This document shows, in pieces, positions 1 to 8,200 of a stretch of DNA of 35,488 nt; the stretch's first letter is position 1, and every line of letters starts with the position of its first letter. Both the position numbers and the translations under genes were made by a program. A model generated the notes under the pieces. The model was not told the DNA's origin. It was given only the letters and a program-made list of their open reading frames with translations, and searched no databases. Location of the stretch: the NCBI GenBank assembly GCA_902786355.1, contig CADABZ010000018.1, forward strand, positions 1 through 35,488. Reading direction: 5' to 3'. Origin of the DNA: an uncultured Eubacteriales bacterium (GTDB lineage Bacteria; Bacillota; Clostridia; Peptostreptococcales; Anaerovoracaceae).

Positions 1-1359
1 TATCAGGAGGGAAGCGTAAGAAAGAGAGGAAGAAAATACTACTACAGATTCAGGATGGAAGAGCCTGACGGCACGATGAAGATGCACGAATTCGTCGGGA
101 CCGAGTCGAAGCGTGAGACAGAGAACATACTGAAGAAAGCGATCGATGAGTACAACGAGCTCGGTAAGCTCCTTGATCCCGGTGACATAACTGTTGAGGA
201 ACTGATGGACGAATGGTTCCGGACAGAGATAGAACCGAGCAGCCGTGCAACTACTACGCTTGACAGCTATCGTAATGTGATGGATCACGTAAGGGCTCAC
301 CGTATCGGTAAACTGAAGCTGAAAGAGGTGACTGTGGAGGTCCTGCAGGCGTATGTCGATGAAAAATACTTCGGCGAATACGATGAAAACGGCAAAGAAA
401 TCAAACATGCTTACTCTGAAAGCTCGATGAAGGAAGAATTCGTGGTCCTGAACGGGATCTTCAAATTCGCTGTCTATCCGAAGGAGTATCTGAAATCGAG
501 CCCGATGCAGCATGTGAAGAAGCGCAAGAAACCAAAAGAGTCAGATCTTTTCGGCGATGATGCGGAGAAAGTGGAGACCATTACCCATGATGAATTTCTG
601 AAGGTCGTCGAATTCCTCAGCACTCATAAGAACAGCTACGGAGACGGTTACGAGTATATGGTCCTGCCTGTGCAGATCTCATACTACACCGGGCTTCGCG
701 CCGGCGAGATCGCAGGCCTTTGCTGGGACGATATCGATATCCCGGGGCGCAGGCTCATTGTAAGACGTTCGATGTTCAAGGATACCGGAACAAATTGCTG
801 GGAACTCAAAGTGCCTAAGAACGGCAAGCAGAGAGTCGTTGACTTCGGCGAGACGCTTGCTGGCATCCTTACAGAAGCCAAGGAACAGCAGGAGCGTGAC
901 AGAAAGCTGTACGGTGAGCTTTATCAGAAGCATTACTGCCAGATCCAGAGCATCAAAGGCAGGCAGCACAACATGATATTCACGGATATCCATACGAAAA
1001 ACGGCGTTATCGGCAGCAGGGTAGGACACGGCAGGCTCGTTGAGGAAGCGGATAAAAAGATAAGGCTCTTGCCTCTGGAATTCGTCTGCAGAAAGTCAGA
1101 CGGCGAAATGGTCACGATCCAGACTCTCAAGAACTGCAACAAGGTCGTTCAAAAGAACCTGAATACCATCCCGTTCCATATGCACGGGCTTCGCCATACT
1201 TATGGATCGAACATGATAGCAAGCGGAGCGAATTACAAGGACGTACAGGAACTGATGGGACATTCAGATATAAGTATCACGCTGAACACCTATGCTCATG
1301 TGAACGAGAGGACCCGTAAGCGTGCGGTGGATCTGATGGAAAAAGAGCTTGCCCACTAA
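1..1359 (+). CDS. Tyrosine recombinase (integrase), 5' end outside the window
   Basis: Site-specific recombinase that would integrate and excise a mobile element. The frame is open from base 1. The first codons read YQEGSVRKRGRKYYYRF, which looks like the basic, aromatic-rich arm-binding N-terminus of this family, so the true start is probably a few codons left of the window rather than the ATG at 55. A SAM-like core-binding domain follows (about bases 180-560), then the catalytic domain. The catalytic residues are visible: Arg in TGLRAGE (near 690), the His-x-x-Arg box in HMHGLRHTYG (near 1180), and the later His and Tyr nucleophile in GHSDISITLNTYAHV (near 1260-1300). The enzyme therefore looks intact. 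It ends about 100 bases from the 3' end of a tRNA-Lys gene, the usual arrangement at one end of an integrated prophage or conjugative element. Which type of element cannot be told from this window. Confidence 0.93.
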   Translation, partial: YQEGSVRKRGRKYYYRFRMEEPDGTMKMHEFVGTESKRETENILKKAIDEYNELGKLLDPGDITVEELMDEWFRTEIEPSSRATTTLDSYRNVMDHVRAHRIGKLKLKEVTVEVLQAYVDEKYFGEYDENGKEIKHAYSESSMKEEFVVLNGIFKFAVYPKEYLKSSPMQHVKKRKKPKESDLFGDDAEKVETITHDEFLKVVEFLSTHKNSYGDGYEYMVLPVQISYYTGLRAGEIAGLCWDDIDIPGRRLIVRRSMFKDTGTNCWELKVPKNGKQRVVDFGETLAGILTEAKEQQERDRKLYGELYQKHYCQIQSIKGRQHNMIFTDIHTKNGVIGSRVGHGRLVEEADKKIRLLPLEFVCRKSDGEMVTIQTLKNCNKVVQKNLNTIPFHMHGLRHTYGSNMIASGANYKDVQELMGHSDISITLNTYAHVNERTRKRAVDLMEKELAH

Positions 1360-1362
1360 CTT

Positions 1363-1383
1363 GTGGGCAAAAATGTGGGCAAA
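1363..1383. repeat. Direct repeat GTGGGCAAA, possible integrase arm sites
   Basis: Two copies of GTGGGCAAA start 12 bases apart (1363 and 1375), directly after the integrase stop codon. The first copy also pairs with TTGCCCAC at 1349-1356 to form an 8-bp hairpin whose loop holds the stop codon. A related GTGGGC occurs at 1461, at the tRNA end. Short direct repeats between an integrase gene and its att core are typical arm-type binding sites. That role is inferred from position. Confidence 0.5.
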
Positions 1384-1403
1384 CGGCATTTTTAGGCTGA
1401 TTT

Positions 1404-1453
1404 TGAAGAAAAGGAAAATCCCCAACCGCTTGCAATCACTGAGGTTGGGGATT
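1404..1453 (-). terminator. Intrinsic terminator of tRNA-Lys
   Basis: An 11-bp perfect inverted repeat (arms 1417-1427 and 1443-1453, 15-base loop) begins 6 bases past the encoded CCA of the tRNA. On the minus strand it is followed by a T-rich stretch (TTTTCCTTTTC). On the plus strand there is no T-run, so it serves the tRNA and not the integrase. Confidence 0.8.
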
Positions 1454-1458
1454 CGGTT

Positions 1459-1495
1459 TGGTGGGCGATCAGGGGTTCGAACCCTGGACACCCTG
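1459..1495. other. Probable attachment-site core in the tRNA-Lys 3' half
   Basis: Integrases of this kind commonly recombine within the T-arm and 3' end of a tRNA gene, and the element copy restores the tRNA sequence. The neighbouring integrase and repeats point to this segment. The exact limits are not visible because the second copy lies outside the window. By this model everything left of about 1459 is element DNA. Confidence 0.5.
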
Positions 1496-1534
1496 ATTAA
1501 GAGTCAGGTGCTCTGCCAGCTGAGCTAATCGCCC
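1459..1534 (-). tRNA. tRNA-Lys (CTT anticodon)
   Basis: A 76-base cloverleaf read on the minus strand. The acceptor stem pairs GGGCGAT with ATCGCCC, the D-arm is GCTCAGCTGGCAGAGC, the anticodon stem CCTGA/TCAGG encloses the loop CTCTTAA (anticodon CTT), and the T-arm carries GGTTCGAACC. The 3' CCA is encoded (1459-1461 on the complement). It has its own promoter (1569-1597) and terminator (1404-1453). Its 3' end faces the integrase, so the 3' half probably served as the integration site. Confidence 0.96.
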
Positions 1535-1568
1535 TCAGCTATGTGTGGCTCTCTCAAGCCGCTCATGT

Positions 1569-1597
1569 ATACTAACACCTGAAAGGGACTTAGTCAA
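1569..1597 (-). promoter_or_regulatory. Sigma-A-type promoter of tRNA-Lys
   Basis: On the minus strand TTGACT (1597-1592) and TAGTAT (1574-1569) are separated by exactly 17 bases. Transcription would begin about 27 bases upstream of the mature tRNA. Confidence 0.8.
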
Positions 1598-1692
1598 TAG
1601 GTAAATCAGAAATAATTCAGAAAAAATAAATAAGAAAAACCGAACGGATCTACCTTAACAAACCTATATATATAGAAATTATGTTCAAAACA

Positions 1693-1721
1693 TTGAAATA
1701 CAAGGCTAAATAGTGTAGTAT
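1693..1721 (+). promoter_or_regulatory. Sigma-A-type promoter of the zinc-ribbon gene
   Basis: TTGAAA (1693-1698) and TAGTAT (1716-1721) with a 17-base spacer, in an AT-rich intergenic region. The predicted start near 1728 leaves a leader of about 139 bases before the GTG start codon at 1867. The rest of the gap (1598-1692) is AT-rich and shows no gene. Confidence 0.65.
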
Positions 1722-1727
1722 TTCACT

Positions 1728-1866
1728 GAATAATTATAGAAAAGGCGTTTTTTCGTGTGCATATTTTGGCACGGAGAGATATATACACATGCAGGTACTA
1801 AGGCCTGCAAAGGACGCGAAAAACTGACAGCCCGTGAGGGCAATAGAAAAAAGCGGAGGTATTAGA
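1728..1866 (+). promoter_or_regulatory. Long folded 5' leader, unidentified
   Basis: The leader contains nested pairings: GTTTTTTCG (1749-1757) with the CGAAAAAC near 1818-1825, GTGC with GCAC (near 1759-1773), the hairpin TGCAGG/CCTGCA (near 1792-1811), and an alternative CACGG/CCGTG pairing. The last two thirds are richer in G+C than the flank. It ends in GGAGG (1856-1860), 6 bases before the GTG. The mutually exclusive pairings suggest a cis-regulatory RNA, but I could not match it to a riboswitch class. Confidence 0.35.
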
Positions 1867-4800
1867 GTGTTCTGTAGTAATTGCGGTAGCAAGCTTCCTG
1901 AAGGGGCAAGATTTTGCAGCACTTGTGGAGTAAGAGTTGCTGAAGTATTTGAGGTGCCGGAAGTTTCCGAAAAACCTGTTTCTGTACCTGAAACAGTAAA
2001 GCCGGAAGCGGCACCGGAAAAAACTTATGAGGCACCACTCAAGAAAAGAGTTACTTTTGACTGGAGCAATGTTATCGACGAGCCTCAGAAGAAAGTTGTT
2101 GCAGATATCAAATCGCCATGGGAATCATCCAGTAGCGTTGATGAAAAAGAACTTTATTCTGAAATGCCGGAGCCTTCCGGCCGCAGCCGTACGATGAGCT
2201 TCATCGATGTGCTCAAGGCAGAAAAGGAAGAGCTTGCGAAAGAGGCAGCTCCTGCAGCTGAACCAGTCAAGAGAGAAAGACCGATCGAGTATACAGAAGT
2301 GCTTGATCCTGGTTATCTTAATGGTGAGACAGCCGAAGAAAAGAAAGAAGAAATTCCTGAACTCCGCATAGCACCGCTTTATGAAGATATCGATGAGCCG
2401 GTTGTTACTCCGTTCGACATTCCAGAGGAAAAACCTGCTGAAGCAGAAGCAGCTCCTGCAGCAGAACCGGAAGTACCGACTGAGGAACCTGAAGCTCCTG
2501 CAGAAGAGCCTGCTGTAGCTACGGAAGAGCCTGCAGCACCTGCAGAAGAAGCAGCACCGGAAGCTGAGGCCCCGAAGCAGGATCTCAGTGAGTCCGAGAA
2601 AGAGCTCTTTGAATTACCAGACTTCCTGAAACCAAAGGCAGACGAGCGCAAAACCTTCGCTGAATTTACTTTCCCGGCCGTTGAGCCTCTGGTCCTCGAG
2701 GAAGAGCCTGCAGCACCTGCAGAGCCGGTATTCGAAGAACCTGTATATGAAGAAACCGAAGAAACACCTGCTGAAGAGCCTGTAGTTCTCACAGAGCCTG
2801 AATTCGCAGATGAAGAGCCTGTAGTTTTCACAGAGCCTGAATTCGCAGATGAAGAGCCTGTAGTTATCGCAGAGCCGAAGTTTGCAGATGAGGAGCCGGT
2901 CGTTCTCACCGAGCCTGAGTTTGCAGATGAGGAACCTGCCGCTGCACCTGAAGCAGAAGAAGCTCCTGCAGCAGAACCTGAAGTACCGGCAGAAGAGTCT
3001 GCAGCACCTGCAGAGGAACTCCTTTCTGCAGAGGATTACTACAGTTCTTCGTTCGTAAGCACAGAAGATGAATACCTCAACCTTGATACAGACAGAGCTG
3101 CTGAGTCTTCAAGAGCATCAGCAGAGCCTGAAGTATATGAAGAGGATGAGGAAGTAGACGAGGAAGAACTCTTCGAAGAGATGCAGGAGTCACAGCCTAA
3201 GCATTCAGGCATGACTATTGCAGCACCTGCAGACAAAGAGTCCGAGATCGAGGCTCTTAAGAGAAGACTTGCTGAGCTGATGGGAACATCCTGGGAAGAA
3301 CCTGCCGCAGCACCTGCAGAAGAGGCACCTGCAGAAGAGGCACCTGCGGAGCCTGAAGAAGCACCTGCAGAGGCAGAAGAAGTTAAGCAGGATTACTATT
3401 ATGTCGATCCACAGCCTTCTGCAGATGAAGTTTCTATCGAAGCACCTGCATATGAAGAATATGATCGTGCTGACCTGACCCAGTATGAGAATACTGAGCC
3501 TGCAGCACCATACCATGATGAATATATGATCCCTGTTTCAGAGACAGCGATCCCTGCAGCAGAGCCTGAAGCACCTGCTGAAGAGCCAGCTGCACAGGTT
3601 TCACTTGAACCAGCGCTGGTATTTGAGCCGGCAGCTGCACCGGAAGTGGCTGAAACTGTAACAGAAGAACCTGCGGCAGAGCCTGAGGTAATCGAAGAGG
3701 TTGCAGAGGCACCGGTACCTGAGGTAGTCGAAGATGTTGTCGTGGCAGCAGAGCCTGAAGTGATCGAAGAGGCCGCTCCTGCAGCAGAAATCAGTGTCGA
3801 GGATGCATACCTTGACATTCCGGAGTCTGCAGTATTTACAGAAGAGCCTGCAGCAGTCGAAGCAGCTGCTCCTGCAGCAGAGCATGAGGTAATCGAAGAG
3901 GCTGCAGAGGCACCTGAAGCAGTCGAAGAGACTGTCGTGGCAGCAGAGCCTGAGGTAATCGAAGAAGTTACCGTGGCAGCAGAGCCTGAGGTGATCGAAG
4001 AAGTTGCTGAGGCACCGGCACCTGAAGTAATCAAAGAAGTTGTTGAAACAGCAGAACCTGCACCAGTTGAGGAAGTAATCGAAGCAGAGCCTGCAGCAGT
4101 TGAAGAGGTTGCTCCTGCAGCAGAAGAAGCTCCTGCAAAAGCACCTTCCGCAGAAGCTCAGTCTATAGACGATTTCCTTAACGCATTCCTTGAGGATCAG
4201 CCTAAGCCAGTTGAGGCTGCACCTGCACCTGCACCTGCAGCAGCAGAAGCAGAGCCGGCAGCAGTCGAAGAGGCTGCACCGGAAGCAAAGCCTGAAGCAC
4301 CTAAGTCAGTCGATGATTATCTGGCAGCTATACTCGCAGACGGCGCAGCAAAACCTGCTGAACCGGCGCCTGTAGTAGAGGCAGCACCTGTTGTCGAAGC
4401 AGAGCCTGTAGTAGAGGCAGTACCTGTTGTTGAAGCAGAGCCTGCAGCCGAGGCAGCACCTGTCGTTGAGGCAGCACCTGTTGTTGAAGTAACTCCTGCA
4501 ACTGAGGCTGAACCGCAGTCGGTCAAGAAGGAATCGGATGCGCTCTCCCTTGAGGAGCTTGAAGCTGATCTGTTCGGTTCATCAACTCCGCAGGCAGAGA
4601 CCGAAGCAACCAAGAAGATAGATAAGTTCTACACACTCTATCGTAAGAACGAGGAGTTCCAGAGACTGCTCGACGAAGAGTATAACAAGCTCAAGGCAGC
4701 CGGCGGTCCGGCACCTGAGCCGGCTATCCCTGATCCGGAACCTGTTTCCAACAAGAAGATCGAGGATGCCACTATATATCAGGATTTCGATCTTGAGAAG

Positions 4801-5190
4801 GAAGCTGCAAAGCTTAAAGCAGAGCAGGCTCAGGCTGAAGCCGCAGCCGCAGCAGTTTCTGAGACAGCTGAAGCACCACAGGAAGTATCCGGCGTCGCAT
4901 CAGCAGCAGTTCCTGCCGCAGCAGCAACTGCGACAGCTGTAGCCACAGCAGCAGCTGCAGCCGCTGCTGACAAGGAAGAGCCTGAGGAAGAAGTTGTAGA
5001 AAAGGGCAGCGGATGTCTGACAGTAATTGCGGTAGTGATCGCACTTCTGCTGATCGTCCTGCTCGGAATAATCCTTGTTCTCAACTTCATGCCTGACAGT
5101 GCGATCGCATTCCAGATCGATTCGATCATCGAAAACATCACAAGCCATTTCACTGCTGTAGATGTAATGGGCAGAGAAGTATTGCTCTGA
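1867..5190 (+). CDS. Zinc-ribbon, acidic repeat-rich, tail-anchored membrane protein
   Basis: Function unknown. I chose the GTG at 1867 because GGAGG lies 6 bases before it and it opens directly on a zinc ribbon (Cys at residues 3, 6, 17 and 20). The 1107-residue product then has about 1,000 residues rich in Glu, Pro, Ala and Val, predicted disordered and extremely acidic. This part includes a four-fold 13-residue repeat (2773-2928) and a seven-fold 6-residue repeat (4366-4491). Short non-repetitive islands stand out: IDDFLNAFLEDQ, VDDYLAAILADG, LSLEELEADLFG, and a helical KKIDKFYTLYRKNEEFQRLL segment near residue 920. One hydrophobic helix (about residues 1050-1074) lies near the C-terminus, followed by a tail of about 33 residues. 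With a cytoplasmic zinc ribbon it would be tail-anchored with the long acidic arm inside the cell. That topology is inferred. A terminator separates it from the UPF0182 gene. Confidence 0.88.
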   Translation: MFCSNCGSKLPEGARFCSTCGVRVAEVFEVPEVSEKPVSVPETVKPEAAPEKTYEAPLKKRVTFDWSNVIDEPQKKVVADIKSPWESSSSVDEKELYSEMPEPSGRSRTMSFIDVLKAEKEELAKEAAPAAEPVKRERPIEYTEVLDPGYLNGETAEEKKEEIPELRIAPLYEDIDEPVVTPFDIPEEKPAEAEAAPAAEPEVPTEEPEAPAEEPAVATEEPAAPAEEAAPEAEAPKQDLSESEKELFELPDFLKPKADERKTFAEFTFPAVEPLVLEEEPAAPAEPVFEEPVYEETEETPAEEPVVLTEPEFADEEPVVFTEPEFADEEPVVIAEPKFADEEPVVLTEPEFADEEPAAAPEAEEAPAAEPEVPAEESAAPAEELLSAEDYYSSSFVSTEDEYLNLDTDRAAESSRASAEPEVYEEDEEVDEEELFEEMQESQPKHSGMTIAAPADKESEIEALKRRLAELMGTSWEEPAAAPAEEAPAEEAPAEPEEAPAEAEEVKQDYYYVDPQPSADEVSIEAPAYEEYDRADLTQYENTEPAAPYHDEYMIPVSETAIPAAEPEAPAEEPAAQVSLEPALVFEPAAAPEVAETVTEEPAAEPEVIEEVAEAPVPEVVEDVVVAAEPEVIEEAAPAAEISVEDAYLDIPESAVFTEEPAAVEAAAPAAEHEVIEEAAEAPEAVEETVVAAEPEVIEEVTVAAEPEVIEEVAEAPAPEVIKEVVETAEPAPVEEVIEAEPAAVEEVAPAAEEAPAKAPSAEAQSIDDFLNAFLEDQPKPVEAAPAPAPAAAEAEPAAVEEAAPEAKPEAPKSVDDYLAAILADGAAKPAEPAPVVEAAPVVEAEPVVEAVPVVEAEPAAEAAPVVEAAPVVEVTPATEAEPQSVKKESDALSLEELEADLFGSSTPQAETEATKKIDKFYTLYRKNEEFQRLLDEEYNKLKAAGGPAPEPAIPDPEPVSNKKIEDATIYQDFDLEKEAAKLKAEQAQAEAAAAAVSETAEAPQEVSGVASAAVPAAAATATAVATAAAAAAADKEEPEEEVVEKGSGCLTVIAVVIALLLIVLLGIILVLNFMPDSAIAFQIDSIIENITSHFTAVDVMGREVLL
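2773..2928 (+). repeat. Four tandem 39-base in-frame repeats
   Basis: Four consecutive 39-base units encode EEPVVLTEPEFAD and close variants. The first two differ by little at DNA level and the last two have diverged at synonymous positions. This suggests at least two rounds of duplication, and the unit number may vary between strains. Confidence 0.85.
4366..4491 (+). repeat. Seven 18-base in-frame repeats (PVVEA)
   Basis: Seven 6-residue units of the form [A/E/V]PVVEA, with one PAAEA variant and a final V, in the acidic arm of the zinc-ribbon protein. Looser AEPEVIEEV-type units occupy about 3670-4090. Confidence 0.8.
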
Positions 5191-5215
5191 TGCAGTTAAT
5201 CTGACATGTAATTGC

Positions 5216-5254
5216 TTGCAGCGGCAGCCAGACGCTGTCGCTGCAATTCTTTTC
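5216..5254 (+). terminator. Terminator after the zinc-ribbon gene
   Basis: A 13-bp stem (arms 5216-5228 and 5234-5246, one G-T wobble, 5-base loop) followed by an imperfect T-tract. It lies 26 bases past the stop codon. Some read-through into the UPF0182 gene is possible, as no clear promoter follows. Confidence 0.65.
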
Positions 5255-5294
5255 TGATATATTGATCCATTGTTAACAGAAAGGGGTCTTAAAA

Positions 5295-8200
5295 TTGGCA
5301 TTCGGTAGAAAAAAACAACAGAATAGCGAAGAGTCTGAATTCAAGGGTAAACGCAAAAGACCGCGGAAAGGATTATCCATCATCATAATGCTGATAGCTA
5401 TAGTCATCTGCGCAGTTATGATGCTGGTTAATTACATAACCGACTGGATGTGGTTCAAGGATCTGGGATACACAAGTGTATTCTGGAAGAAGCTCCTCAC
5501 AGAATTTGAGATCGGCATACCGACATTCGTCGTTGTGACACTGCTGACCAGGTTCTATTTAAGGACACTCAGAAACGGATATTTCCGCAAGATAGAATCA
5601 CACGAGATACCTAATGCAAAACGCATGAACTCCATGGCGTGGACACTGTCGCTCCTGTTCGGAGCAGGCGTCGGTCTGTACGCATCATGGGGCACATGGC
5701 TGATTTTCCTGAAATCAGCAAATTCGACAGCTTTCGATCTGAAAGATCCGCTGTTCAATCTGGATATAGGGTTCTATATATTCCAGCTTGACTGGCTGGA
5801 TACTCTAAACGAGATAATCCTCGGTGCCATCATCGGACTGGTAGTGGTGACTATTATCTACTATCTGTATCTGCTTTCTGTGCGGACACCGGATTTATTC
5901 ATCCACGAGGCTCCGCCGGTAGAGGAAGAGCCTGAACCTGAACCGGCCGAAGAGGACGAGGAACCTAAGGTCATATATCGTACTCCGATCGATCATTCCG
6001 TTATCGGAAGGATGTTCAGAGCCAGCAAGAAAGCTGTTGACACTGCTTTTGACAAGGATCATAAACGGAAACAGGGCAGAAGAGTTGATGTCAACAACAG
6101 CAACCTCGAGCACCTTATGGACATAGCAAGCGGCAAGCTTATCGTGCTCGGTGTCCTGTTCTATCTGATGCTCGGAGTAGATTTCTTCCTCAAGCAGTTC
6201 GATCTTCTGCATACACATACCGGTGCGGTATATGGTGCCGGATTCGTTGATGTCAATATCACACTGTGGGTATACAGAATAATAATACTGCTTTCACTTA
6301 TTGGTGCAATTACTCTGGCTGTACACATCAGGAAGGGAGAGATAACCAAGCTCCTCAAAGTTCCTGTGATCATGGTAGTTGTATTTGCGCTTGGTTCAGG
6401 TGCAGCGAGCCTGGTACAGTCACTCGTAGTCAGCCCTGATGAAATCAACAAAGAGACCAAGTACCTTGAGAACAATATCGAGTATACGAGACATGCGTAT
6501 GCTATTGATGATGTAAGAGTAGCTCCTTATTCTGCTGACGATACTATAACGGCGGATACGATCAAGAACAATGAGGAGACTATCGGAAACATCAGGATCA
6601 ATGACTATGAGCCTGTTAAGGACTTCTATAATCAGACTCAGTCGATCCGTCAGTACTACAGATTCAACGATACAGATATTGACAGATATATTATCAACGA
6701 TCAGATCACTCAGACATACCTCTCAGCAAGAGAGATCGATGAGGATAAGATCAGTGATACATGGATCAACAGACATCTCAAGTACACACACGGTTACGGA
6801 GTTGCAGTATCTCAGGTAGATACCGTCACCGCATCCGGACAGCCGGATGTCATCGAGGGCAACATCCCGCCGGAGACAAATGTAGATGTACTCAAGATCG
6901 ACAGACCTGAGATCTATTTCGGCGAACTGTCCAAAGACTATATCATCGTAAACACCAAGGAAGCCGAGTTCGACTATCCTGACGGCAGCGAGAACAAGTA
7001 CACTGAATACAAGGGAAGCACCGGAATAAAGCTCAATCTGCTCAACAGATGCCTGTTCGCTCTCAGAGAAGGAAACATCAAGATCCTCGTTTCTTCGAAC
7101 ATCACTTCGAATTCGAAGATGATATACTTCAGAAGCGTAGTAGACAGAGTCGAGAAGATAATGCCTTACCTCTCATATGAGGAAGATCCTTATATGACTG
7201 TTATTGACGGCAAGCTGTACTGGATACTCGATGCTTACACAACAAGCAGCAAATATCCGTATTCAGAGCCATATACCGGACAGGTCAATTCAACCAATTA
7301 CATCAGAAACTCTGTCAAAGTAGTTGTGGATGCATACAACGGAACTGTTGACTTCTACGTTGTGGATGAAGCGGATCCTATTGCTCAGACATTCAGAAAG
7401 ATCTATCCGAAGCTGTTCAAGACAGCTGATCAGATGCCTGAGAACATGAAGGCTCACCTGAGATATCCTAATGCTCTGTTCAAGATCCAGGCAGGTGTCT
7501 ACACCAAGTACCACATGAACGAAGTCAAGGTGTTCTATCAGAGAGAGGACCTGTGGGATATAGCGCATCAGATCTACGGAACAGAAGATGTCCAGATGGA
7601 TCCAAGCTACTACATCTTCAATCTGCCTGACACAGAGGAAAGTGCGGAATTCATCAACATGGTTCCGTTCACACCTAAGTCAAAACAGAACATGACAGCG
7701 ATCATGATGGCTCGTAACGACGGCGACAATTACGGACAGCTCATCGTATATACGATGCCTAAGAACAAGACGGTCTACGGTCCGATGCAGATAGAAGCAC
7801 AGATCGACCAGAACACAGAGATATCCAAGGAATTCTCACTGTGGGCATCATCAGGATCAAAATATAAGAGAGGCGATCTGTTCGTAATACCTATCGGTAC
7901 ATCACTGATGTACGTTGAGCCGGTATACCTCGAGGCGTCTAACCAGGCTATCCCTGAGGTAAAACGAGTTATCGTAGCTTATCAGGACAAGATCGCTTAT
8001 GAGCCGACGCTTTCTGAAGCGCTTATGAGCCTGTTCGGAGGCACGATCGAAGGACGAAAGGCCGACAGCGTGACAGATACAGGAAGCGATGAGGCAGGGA
8101 CAAGCAATGATGTACAGTCTCTGATCAGCATGGCTCAGAATGCATATGACAAGGCTATTGAGGCACAGAAGAATGGTGACTGGGCTGAATACGGCAAGTA

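Noticed and set aside
55-57. ATG at 55 as the integrase start.
   Set aside because: The upstream in-frame codons from base 1 encode a typical arm-binding N-terminus, so the start is probably outside the window.
1728-1866. Possible class I cyclic-di-GMP riboswitch, prompted by a GGACGCGAAA segment.
   Set aside because: The other conserved parts (GCAAACC-like strand, GAAA-capped helix and the later receptor helix) are not found, so only an unidentified leader is reported.
2773-2928. Regularly spaced 39-base repeats that could suggest a CRISPR array.
   Set aside because: The units are directly contiguous with no unique spacers and keep the reading frame, so they are protein repeats.
2379-4034. 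Long minus-strand open frames (about 176 and 211 codons) rich in Ser, Ala and Gly.
   Set aside because: They mirror the Glu/Pro/Ala codon repeats of the zinc-ribbon gene, have no ribosome binding sites or domain-like sequence, and are composition shadows.
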